Source: Symmachiella macrocystis
GTDB lineage: Bacteria > Planctomycetota > Planctomycetia > Planctomycetales > Planctomycetaceae
DNA length: 64,000 nt
Direction of reading: 5' to 3'
Assembly (NCBI RefSeq): GCF_007860075.1
Contig: NZ_SJPP01000003.1
Span: 372,001-436,000, forward strand
Positions 43,905 to 51,953 of this stretch are shown one piece after another. A program made the translations under genes and the position numbers. Within the stretch, counting starts at the first letter, position 1, and each line of letters begins with the position of its first letter. Below the pieces are notes generated by a model, which saw only the letters and a program-made list of their open reading frames with translations, ran no database searches and had not been told where the DNA came from.

Positions 43905-44747
43905 ATGTTACGTATGCTAGCGGGCTTGCCGGTGCTGAGCCAGGTCTGGCTCTACGCATTGTTGGTGGGGGCCTATAGCGGGTTGGCGGTGTGGAAGGAG
44001 CATTCACCGCTCAAAGACCAATGGGACCAACCGGCGCAAATCCATGAGGTATTCGGACTTGTCTTGGGATTGTTTTTGGTCTTTTGGACCAATCGTGCTT
44101 ACGAACGTTGGTGGGAAGCCCGCACCTTGTGGGGACAGTTGGTCAATACCAGTCGCAATCATGCGGTCAAAATCAAGAACCTCCTCAAACTGCCGGCGAG
44201 CGACTTACGACTCTGCGAATCAATTATCATCGGCTTCCCTTATTCTCTGAAAGAACATCTGCGTGATGGTTGCGTTCTAAAACAGGTTCCCGGCTTTGCC
44301 TCCTCAGCTGACAATCCGGACCACGTCCCCACTTATTTAGTGTCGTTGTTGTATGACCGTTTTCGCAAATGGTATCAATTGGAGTTGATCACCGGCGATG
44401 AACTACGGATCTTGGACCTGGAAGCCAGCCAACTCTTGGAAATCTGCGGCGCTTGTGAACGGATCCGCAATACACTTATCGCCAACTCCTATCGCCGATT
44501 CATCCGGCAACTGGTGATTCTACATCTGATAGCGCTTCCCTGGGGTTTGGCGCAGGAGTTCGGCGATGCGACGGTGGTCATTGTAACGATCGCGGCTTAT
44601 TTCATGATTGGCGTTACGGTCATCGCACATGCAATCGAAGAACCTTTCGGCCACGACGAAGACGACCTAGATTTGAATCTGTTATGCAATAAAATCGAGG
44701 GCGGGGTGCGAGAGATTTTTGCCAGGCAAATGCCGCTGAATTCGTAG
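43905..44747 (+). CDS. Bestrophin-family anion channel
   Basis: 280 residues. Membrane segments at about 10-28 and 45-62 (EVFGLVLGLFLVFWTNRAYERWWEAR) and at about 200-245 fit the bestrophin/YneE family. FWTNRAYERWWEARTLWG is the family mark, and PFGHDEDDLDLNLLC the conserved acidic end. It forms pentameric anion channels at the inner membrane. ATG 43905 follows GAGGA; the upstream extension from 43848 is not used. Confidence 0.88.
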   Translation: MLRMLAGLPVLSQVWLYALLVGAYSGLAVWKEHSPLKDQWDQPAQIHEVFGLVLGLFLVFWTNRAYERWWEARTLWGQLVNTSRNHAVKIKNLLKLPASDLRLCESIIIGFPYSLKEHLRDGCVLKQVPGFASSADNPDHVPTYLVSLLYDRFRKWYQLELITGDELRILDLEASQLLEICGACERIRNTLIANSYRRFIRQLVILHLIALPWGLAQEFGDATVVIVTIAAYFMIGVTVIAHAIEEPFGHDEDDLDLNLLCNKIEGGVREIFARQMPLNS

Positions 44748-44980
44748 AATTCCTAGTGCCAAGTCGAATTCAGCGTGGTCATTTCCGGATTATAACGGCT
44801 ATACGGGTAAAAAATGGGAATGCCCGCCTACCCGATTGAGTGTTGCGGTGTATAGTCTTAGGTAAGCGAACGTCCCGCAAACACGTTTTTCTGGGAATTT
44901 CGTCCGACTTCACTGGGGACGCTTCAGGTAGCGGATCCCCGACGCCAACAAGCCGAGACCCCATCAGGGCGGACTTGAGG

Positions 44981-47440
44981 ATGGATACGACCGGAAAAGA
45001 GAATCCTCCAGAAAACGACGCGGATGGTGATTCCCAAAGCGCTGAGGCTCCCAGCCCGGACGCTGGAGATACCAAACCAGGCACGAATCGTGATATGTAT
45101 CAGTCGACAATCTCTTCGGGGATAGTCGGTGATGACGACGGCTCGATGCAAATCAATGCCACGCCCAACGACAAGGCGGCGATCGATCCGCAAGCCCGCG
45201 TGGGCACCTTTGTGGGCAAATACCGTATTACGAAAATCATCGGCAGCGGCGGCATGGGCGTTGTCTACGCTGCACATGACTCGATCATCAGTCGCGAAGT
45301 CGCCATCAAATTTCTCTCGGGCAAAGCAGCGGGTGACGACACCGCGCTGAAACGTTTCGTGCAAGAGGCACGGGCAGTGGGACAACTACAACATCCCAAC
45401 GTGGTGGGGCTATTCGAAGTCGACCAAACGGACGGCATTTGGTATCTGGTGATGGAACTGGTGGACCGGGGGACCGCCTCGGACTTGCTCGATTCGGAAA
45501 AGACAATCTCGTGGCAACGGGCCACACGAATCATTGCCGATGCTTGTCGAGGCTTGGTCGCCGCCCACGAAAAAGGGTTGATTCACCGCGATATCAAACC
45601 GGATAACATTATGCTCACCGCCGACGGAACGGCGAAGATATCGGATTTTGGATTAGCGAAAATCGAAGACAGCGCCGCGCCGACGTTGACACAAATCAAC
45701 CAAGTGCTGGGTACGCCGCATTATATGAGTCCCGAACAATGTCGCAGTTCCACCGTGGATGCGCGGAGCGACATTTATTCGTTGGGGGCGACCTATTATG
45801 ACTTGCTGACCGGCGCGCCCCCCTATGCACATTCCACGGACGTGATGCAAATCATGTTCGCGCAGTGCAACGAACCGACTCCCGACCCGGGAGATCTTGC
45901 CAATAATTTGCCACCGCTGTGCCGCGGGATCATCGAACAGGCAATGGCTAAGGATCCCGCCGACCGTTATCAGTCCGCCCAGGAAATGCTAACGGACCTG
46001 CAAATTTTACTCGAGAGTTCGACTGATAGCCGCGAATCACTGGCTGTCGCGGAACGACTGTCCCAGCTCAGCGGCAGCCGATCCGCCCTCAGGTCTGGAC
46101 TCCATGACCCGCCCGCTGGTGCCGGACGCCGCAAGTTTCTGATTGCCAGTATTATCAGCCTGCTCACGGTGGCTGTGTTATGTATTCCGTTTATTCTACT
46201 GCGGGGCAAACATACCGAGATTGATTCCAACGCAGCGCCGGGCGTTGTCCCGCCGGTGGTTCCCGAGGGACCGCCGATCAAAATCGGGATTCTGCACTCT
46301 CTGTCCGGAACAATGGCGCTCAGTGAAAGCGGTGTCGTCGACGCCATGTTGCTGGCTGTGGAGGAATTGAATAACAATGGTGGTGTACTAGGCCGCCCCG
46401 TAGAAGCGGTGGTCGCCGACGGAGAGTCGAACGATGCGGCTTTTAAAAAAGCGGCCGAACAGCTGATCAATAAAGATGAAGTCGTAACGATTTTTGGCTG
46501 TTGGACCTCCTCCAGTCGCAAACAGGTCAAATCAGTAGTTGAAGAACACAGCCACTTATTGATCTATCCCTTGCAATATGAAGGGTTGGAGCAATCGCCG
46601 AACATCATCTACACCGGCGCCGCCCCGAACCAGCAAATTCTCCCGGCGGTGCAATGGGCCTATGCGTTTCAGAAACGGCGGCGGTTCTTTATCGTGGGGT
46701 CTGATTATGTCTTCCCCCGCGCCGCCGGCGCAATCGTGACCGATGAGTTGCAGGAGATGGGACTCGAACCGGTCGGCGAAGCCTACGTTCCGCTGGGGCA
46801 TTCGGAGTTTAGCGAGATCGCTTCGCAAATTGCCGAATCCAAGGCCGATGTTATTTTGAATATGATCAACGGTGAAAGCAACGTCCACTTCTTCCATGCA
46901 TTGCGTATTGCGGGCATCCACTCGGAGGACGTGCCGACCATTTCGTTTAGCATCGCTGAACCGGAACTCCGCGCCCTCAACACCAGCGAGATGGAGGGGG
47001 ACTTCGCCGCTTGGAACTATTTCCACTCGCTGGACACACCGGCGAATGAGGAATTCGTCGCCAAGTTCCAAAAGAAATACAACGCGACACGACTGATTTC
47101 CGATCCGATGGAGACCGGTTATTTCAGCATCTTCCTCTGGGCAAAAGCCGTGGAACAAGCAGGAACCACCGATGTCGCTGTAATCCGCGCTGCTATGCTC
47201 GAGCAAAGTCTGGCTGCTCCCGAAGGGGAAGTTCGCATCGACCCCGAAACCGGGCATACATGGCAGCCGTTTCTAATCGGCCAAGTCAATGACAAAGGCC
47301 GGTTCGAAATAGTCTGGAACTCCCCCAAAGCCATTGCTCCGGAACCCTTTCCGGACACCCGTACGCGGAAAGAATGGGAGCAATTCTTAGACGAACTGAA
47401 GACCGGGTGGAACGGCCAATGGTCGGCGCCGGCGGACTGA
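44981..47440 (+). CDS. Transmembrane Ser/Thr protein kinase fused to a UrtA-like solute-binding domain
   Basis: 819 residues from ATG 44981. The N-terminal about 75 residues are disordered. The kinase domain (about 82-345) has IGSGGMGVVY, Lys in VAIKFL, HRDIKPDN, DFG and MSPEQ, all needed for activity. One TM at about 385-408 follows. Residues about 433-819 form a periplasmic type 1 binding domain of the amide/urea group (KIGILHSLSGTMALSE, FGCWTSSSRKQVKSVVEE, LLIYPLQYEG). The design is an extracellular ligand sensor with an intracellular kinase. The ligand is not predictable from sequence. An in-frame TTG at 44840 would add 47 residues. Confidence 0.9.
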   Translation: MDTTGKENPPENDADGDSQSAEAPSPDAGDTKPGTNRDMYQSTISSGIVGDDDGSMQINATPNDKAAIDPQARVGTFVGKYRITKIIGSGGMGVVYAAHDSIISREVAIKFLSGKAAGDDTALKRFVQEARAVGQLQHPNVVGLFEVDQTDGIWYLVMELVDRGTASDLLDSEKTISWQRATRIIADACRGLVAAHEKGLIHRDIKPDNIMLTADGTAKISDFGLAKIEDSAAPTLTQINQVLGTPHYMSPEQCRSSTVDARSDIYSLGATYYDLLTGAPPYAHSTDVMQIMFAQCNEPTPDPGDLANNLPPLCRGIIEQAMAKDPADRYQSAQEMLTDLQILLESSTDSRESLAVAERLSQLSGSRSALRSGLHDPPAGAGRRKFLIASIISLLTVAVLCIPFILLRGKHTEIDSNAAPGVVPPVVPEGPPIKIGILHSLSGTMALSESGVVDAMLLAVEELNNNGGVLGRPVEAVVADGESNDAAFKKAAEQLINKDEVVTIFGCWTSSSRKQVKSVVEEHSHLLIYPLQYEGLEQSPNIIYTGAAPNQQILPAVQWAYAFQKRRRFFIVGSDYVFPRAAGAIVTDELQEMGLEPVGEAYVPLGHSEFSEIASQIAESKADVILNMINGESNVHFFHALRIAGIHSEDVPTISFSIAEPELRALNTSEMEGDFAAWNYFHSLDTPANEEFVAKFQKKYNATRLISDPMETGYFSIFLWAKAVEQAGTTDVAVIRAAMLEQSLAAPEGEVRIDPETGHTWQPFLIGQVNDKGRFEIVWNSPKAIAPEPFPDTRTRKEWEQFLDELKTGWNGQWSAPAD

Positions 47441-47659
47441 TTTCATAAGATTTCGTCCAGTAGCCCTAAAAAACTTCCCCGCAGGGATACCGGTCCGCCT
47501 CGGCTGTCGAATGATTTCCCTTGGCGCAAGGCAGCAAAGCACTTACGTTACATACTAATAAACATTGATGTGTTCCTGCCTCTCAGCGGCAAATAGTTGG
47601 CGCTCGGTGCGTTTGACTAGCCCGTAGAGCATCTGCTTTGCCAAAGGGAAACGAACATC

Positions 47660-50110
47660 GTGCGCGGGATTGTCTTTTTGCTCAGTGTGATTGCCCTGGC
47701 CGCTGTGCCCGGCATTTTACACGCGGACCATTCGCCCGAGACTCTAGGGACGTTGTCCCATCTGGCAGTCGCCCCCCAACAGATCGTGCTTGAAGGGCCG
47801 CGTGCGCGCACGGTCCTGATTGTCGATGGAACCACAGCCAACGGCCAAAAAATCGACGTCACCCGCGATGCGCATTTTGCCGTGCTCGACGCTTCGGTTG
47901 CCAATGTCGCCCCCAACGGCGTGGTCCGCGGCATGGCGGATGGGCAAACGGAAGTCGTTGTAACCGTCGCCGAGAAAACGTTCCACGTCCCGGTCACGAT
48001 ACATGCCTCTCAAGTGCCGCAGCTGTTCCATTTCGAAAACGACATCGTCCCGCTGCTCACTCGCTACGGTTGCAATACGTCTGGTTGTCACGGCAAAGCA
48101 GAAGGGCAAAACGGCTTCAAACTTTCGGTGTTTGGATTTCAGCCCGAAGAAGACTTTGCAGCGCTGACGAAAGAAAACCGAGGTCGCCGCGTGAGCACGA
48201 CCATGCCTGAGACCAGTTTGATGCTCACCAAAGCCAGCGGTGGCGTGCCGCACGGCGGCGGAATTCGTCTCCGCAAAGGCTCGGGCGATTATCGCACGCT
48301 CCGCAATTGGATCGACGCCGGCACGCCCTTTGGCAACGACGATGCGGCAACCGTTGCCAAAATCACCGTTTCTCCCATTGAGCGTCAATTGACCATGCAG
48401 GCGCAACAACAACTGCGTGTTGTAGCAACTTATACCGATGGCCACGAAGTCGACGTGACCGCTCACGCACAGTTTCAATCGAACAACGACGCGCTGGGCA
48501 AGGTCGACGAGTTTGGACTGGTGACCGCTGGTGACTCCCCCGGCGACGTAACCGTCATGGCCAGTTACATGGGCGCTGTTGATGTCTTCCGTTCGTTGAT
48601 TCCTCGTAGCGAAACCATCACCGATTACCCCGCTGTCACTGAATCGAACTTCATCGATCCACTCATTAACGACAAGCTGCGGAAACTGAATATTGTACCG
48701 GCCGGTCCGGCGGATGATGCTACATATCTGCGGCGGGTCTATCTGGACGTCATCGGCACCTTGCCGACACCAGCTGAATCCCGCGAGTTTCTGTCCGATT
48801 CGCGTCCCAATCGCCGCGCACTTCTGGTGGACGCATTACTCGCGCGTCCCGAATACGCCGATTACCAGGCGCTGAAATGGTCGGACTTATTACGTGTTAA
48901 TCGTTTGGCTTTGGGGCATAAGGGGGCTTATGCCTATTACCGTTGGATTCGCGATACCTTCCGCGACAACAAACCGATGGATGCCTTTGCCGCTGAATTA
49001 GTGACAGCCGCCGGTCCCATGACCGAAGCGCCGGCAGCGCACTTCTATAAGGTCGCCGGAGATGCGCACAAGCGGGCGGCGACATTTTCGCAAGTCTTTT
49101 TAGGTGTCCGTATTGAATGTGCACAGTGCCACCACCATCCGCAAGACCGCTGGAGTCAGACAGACTATTACGGCATGCACGCGTTCTTCACGCAGCCAAC
49201 GTTTCAAGCTTCCAATCTGGGAGAACTGCTGACCAGCAGTGGGCAAGAAAAATCGGTGCATCCCCGCACCAACCAAGAAATCTTCGCCTATCCACTCGCC
49301 ACGCCCTACCCCAAACAATCCACCACCGGAGACCGCCGCGAACGACTCGCTGATTGGCTGACCGACGCTGAGAACCCGTGGTTCGCCCGTAATATTGCGA
49401 ATCGTGCCTGGGCGCATTTCCTGGGGCGAGGGTTGGTGGAACCGATCGATGATTTCCGTCTGACGAATCCTCCGTCAAATCCGCAATTGCTCGATGCTCT
49501 CGCACGCGAGTTTGTTGAGAACGGTTACGACTATCAGCACCTGATCCGCACCATCACCGCCTCAGCCGCCTATCAACGCGCATCGACGGTCAATAAAACC
49601 AACTGGCGGGATGAACAAAACTATTCACGATTCTTGTTCAAACGCATCGATGCCGAAGTCTTGTTGGATGCCGTGGTACAGGTCACCGGCGTGCCTGAAA
49701 AGTTTGCCGGAGTCGCTGCCGGTTATCGCGCGATTCAATTGTGGGACAGCCAAGTTCCGCACTATTTCCTCAAAACATTCGGTCGACCAGTGCGTGCAAC
49801 CGCCTGCAGTTGCGAACGGACCGCGGCGCCGACCGTGGGGCAAGTGCTACACGTTTTGAACTCACCCGAGATCCAGGAAAAACTCTCCCACCAAGGGGGC
49901 CGTATCGCTGGTATGCTACGGAGCGGTACGGATGACGAGACGTTTATCAACGAATTGTCACTGGCCTGTTTCAGCCGCCCCCCGACTGAGGCGGAACAAG
50001 CCAAGTTGATGGAGCACTTGCAGGGCAAACAAGGCCCCGCGCGGCAACAGGCAGCTGAGGATATTGCTTGGAGCATGTTGAATTCGATGGAGTTTTTGTT
50101 CAACCATTGA
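47660..50110 (+). CDS. Secreted DUF1549/DUF1553 protein with Ig-like domains
   Basis: 816 residues from GTG 47660 with a signal peptide (MRGIVFLLSVIALAAVPGILHA). Ig-like (BIG2) segments lie at about 30-115 and 225-310. Between them is a short C-x4-CH heme-like site (CNTSGCHG) as in Planctomycete cytochrome C domains. DUF1549 follows (about 335-530, YLRRVYLDVIGTLPTPAE, ECAQCHHHPQDRW) and DUF1553 (about 545-800, NPWFARNIANRAWAHFLGRGLVEP). Family members occur almost only in planctomycetes and relatives, paired with DUF1501; the function is unknown. Here the DUF1501 gene follows in the same direction. Confidence 0.92.
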   Translation: MRGIVFLLSVIALAAVPGILHADHSPETLGTLSHLAVAPQQIVLEGPRARTVLIVDGTTANGQKIDVTRDAHFAVLDASVANVAPNGVVRGMADGQTEVVVTVAEKTFHVPVTIHASQVPQLFHFENDIVPLLTRYGCNTSGCHGKAEGQNGFKLSVFGFQPEEDFAALTKENRGRRVSTTMPETSLMLTKASGGVPHGGGIRLRKGSGDYRTLRNWIDAGTPFGNDDAATVAKITVSPIERQLTMQAQQQLRVVATYTDGHEVDVTAHAQFQSNNDALGKVDEFGLVTAGDSPGDVTVMASYMGAVDVFRSLIPRSETITDYPAVTESNFIDPLINDKLRKLNIVPAGPADDATYLRRVYLDVIGTLPTPAESREFLSDSRPNRRALLVDALLARPEYADYQALKWSDLLRVNRLALGHKGAYAYYRWIRDTFRDNKPMDAFAAELVTAAGPMTEAPAAHFYKVAGDAHKRAATFSQVFLGVRIECAQCHHHPQDRWSQTDYYGMHAFFTQPTFQASNLGELLTSSGQEKSVHPRTNQEIFAYPLATPYPKQSTTGDRRERLADWLTDAENPWFARNIANRAWAHFLGRGLVEPIDDFRLTNPPSNPQLLDALAREFVENGYDYQHLIRTITASAAYQRASTVNKTNWRDEQNYSRFLFKRIDAEVLLDAVVQVTGVPEKFAGVAAGYRAIQLWDSQVPHYFLKTFGRPVRATACSCERTAAPTVGQVLHVLNSPEIQEKLSHQGGRIAGMLRSGTDDETFINELSLACFSRPPTEAEQAKLMEHLQGKQGPARQQAAEDIAWSMLNSMEFLFNH

Positions 50111-50176
50111 CTAATCAGTGGTGAATGGCCGGTGGCCAGAAATAATACAATACAGCGTTTGCTGGAGGCGTTTGGG

Positions 50177-51517
50177 ATGGGTCGATCACGATTTTGCGAT
50201 GGGGTTCGTCGGCGGGATATGTTGACGATCGGCGCCGCCGGGATGTTTGGCGCTGGCTTGTCGATGCCGCAGATGTTGCAGCTCCAAGCGGCCGCCGCAG
50301 AACAGGGAAAATCGACCGATGACATTTCGTTGATCATTCTGTTCCTGCAAGGTGGAATTAGCACAATCGACACCTGGGACATGAAGCCCAATGCGCCCGC
50401 CGAATTTCGCGGCGAATTCGATCCCATCGCGACCAGCGTGCCGGGCATTCAGCTCTGCGAACATCTGCCTCATCTCGCCCAGCAGATGGACAAATTTTCC
50501 CTCGTCCGCAGTTTCGCGCATCGCAACTCCAGCCATGGACATGCCGACCATTTCATTCTCACCGGCTACCACCCGACACCGGCGTTTGATTCCAAACTCA
50601 AGCCAAACAATGAAAAGCCCTCGCACGGCTCGGTGATTGCCAAGAAGCTCGGTCCCCGCGGCTCGGTTCCCGCTTATGTCGCTTTGCCCAAAATGCACAA
50701 CAGTGGCGGCGGCGCGTTTTTGGGTTCCGATGCCGACCCGTTCACCGTAGCGGCCGATCCCAACACGCCGAACTTTGCCGTCCGCGATTTGGCGCCCCCG
50801 CTCACCGTCCCCGCCTCGCGATTAGGACACCGCCGCGATCTGCTGGCAACGGTGGATCGTTATCAATCCTCGGCCGAAGTTGCCGCCAATCAGTCCGCCC
50901 GCGCTTTAAGCACATTCCAACAACGAGCATTTGATTTGATGACCTCGCCGGAAACCAAACGTGCCTTCGACATCGGCGATGAATCTAAAAAACTCCGTGA
51001 CGAATACGGTCGGCACACGCTGGGCCAATCTTGTCTGATGGCCAGACGGCTGGTTGAAGCGGGGGTGCGTTGCGTGCTGGTGCATCACAGCGATTGGGAT
51101 ACGCACAACGACAATTTCCATATGCTAAAAAACCGGTTGTTGCCCAAGCTCGATACGGGAATGTCGACGCTGTTTAGGGATCTGTCGGATCGTGGGATGT
51201 TAGAAAATACATTCGTGCTCGTCACAGGCGAATTCGGCCGCACGCCGCGGATTAATAAAGATGCCGGCCGCGACCACTGGGGCCCCAGCACCTCCCTGGC
51301 CATGGGTGGCGGAGGCATGACCAACGGCATCGTCGTCGGCGATTCCGGCCCCCGCGCCGAACGCCCCGTCACCAACCCCTACGGCCCCAAAGACCTCGCA
51401 GCCACAATCTATCACAGCCTGGGCATCTCCCCAGAGACGATCTTCCACACCCCCGAAGGCCGCCCCATGCCGATTGTTCCACACGGGGGGAAGGTGATTG
51501 GGGAGTTGTTTTCGTAG
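50177..51517 (+). CDS. DUF1501 protein with twin-arginine signal
   Basis: 446 residues from ATG 50177, preceded by GGAGG at good spacing; a GTG at 50132 would add 15 residues. CDGVRRRDMLTIGAAGMFGAG is a Tat-type signal. The domain resembles the alkaline-phosphatase/sulfatase superfamily: LILFLQGGISTIDTWDMKP, AHRNSSHGHADH and VTGEFGRTPRINKDAGRDHW are typical. It is the partner of the preceding DUF1549 gene; the two are always found together and may form an exported complex, which is inference. Confidence 0.92.
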   Translation: MGRSRFCDGVRRRDMLTIGAAGMFGAGLSMPQMLQLQAAAAEQGKSTDDISLIILFLQGGISTIDTWDMKPNAPAEFRGEFDPIATSVPGIQLCEHLPHLAQQMDKFSLVRSFAHRNSSHGHADHFILTGYHPTPAFDSKLKPNNEKPSHGSVIAKKLGPRGSVPAYVALPKMHNSGGGAFLGSDADPFTVAADPNTPNFAVRDLAPPLTVPASRLGHRRDLLATVDRYQSSAEVAANQSARALSTFQQRAFDLMTSPETKRAFDIGDESKKLRDEYGRHTLGQSCLMARRLVEAGVRCVLVHHSDWDTHNDNFHMLKNRLLPKLDTGMSTLFRDLSDRGMLENTFVLVTGEFGRTPRINKDAGRDHWGPSTSLAMGGGGMTNGIVVGDSGPRAERPVTNPYGPKDLAATIYHSLGISPETIFHTPEGRPMPIVPHGGKVIGELFS

Positions 51518-51523
51518 AGCTCG

Positions 51524-51555
51524 CTAGTGGCCGGTGGCGAGTGGCTAGTGGCCGG
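51524..51555 (+). repeat. Degenerate GTGGCC repeat, left of the four-helix gene
   Basis: About 32 bases built from TAGTGGCC and GTGGC units. The reverse complement of a similar block lies at 52000-52031; 24 of 32 positions agree. A shorter relative stands at 50117-50139. Confidence 0.6.
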
Positions 51556-51596
51556 AAAGAAGGTGACGCATCACTGCTGTTCGGCATTATCGTGAA

Positions 51597-51953
51597 TTGG
51601 TGGCTTGGCAGAAAGCTATGGACGTCGTAGAGGCTGTCTATCGCGCGACTTCGACTTTCCCGGCAGATGAACGATTTGGTCTCACACAACAATTGCGGCG
51701 AGCCGTAGTCTCGGTACCATCTAATATCGCTGAAGGACAAGGGAGAAAATCGACAAATGAGTTCATTCATTTTCTCTCGATTGCCAAGGGCTCACTCTGC
51801 GAAGTCGAAACACAACTGATCATTACTCAACGACTGGGATATCTACAAAACGAACTGCTGGATCAGCTACTCACCCAATCAGATGAAGTCGGCCGGATCA
51901 TGAATGGCCTAACAAGATCCTTGGCAAAAAAAACGAAACCACAGATCCTATGA
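51597..51953 (+). CDS. Four-helix bundle protein (23S rRNA-IVP family)
   Basis: 118 residues. VAWQKAMDVVEAVYRATSTFPADERFGLTQQLRRAVVSVPSNIAEG is the family signature, and FLSIAKGSLCEVETQL the second half. Relatives are encoded in 23S rRNA intervening sequences and as free genes; the role is not settled. The start is unclear: TTG 51597 is the first standard codon, but the conserved HYRELVAWQK lies partly upstream. An AAGAAGG precedes an ATC at 51570, so the original start may have been lost or be non-standard. It overlaps the next gene by ATGA. Confidence 0.8.
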   Translation: MVAWQKAMDVVEAVYRATSTFPADERFGLTQQLRRAVVSVPSNIAEGQGRKSTNEFIHFLSIAKGSLCEVETQLIITQRLGYLQNELLDQLLTQSDEVGRIMNGLTRSLAKKTKPQIL

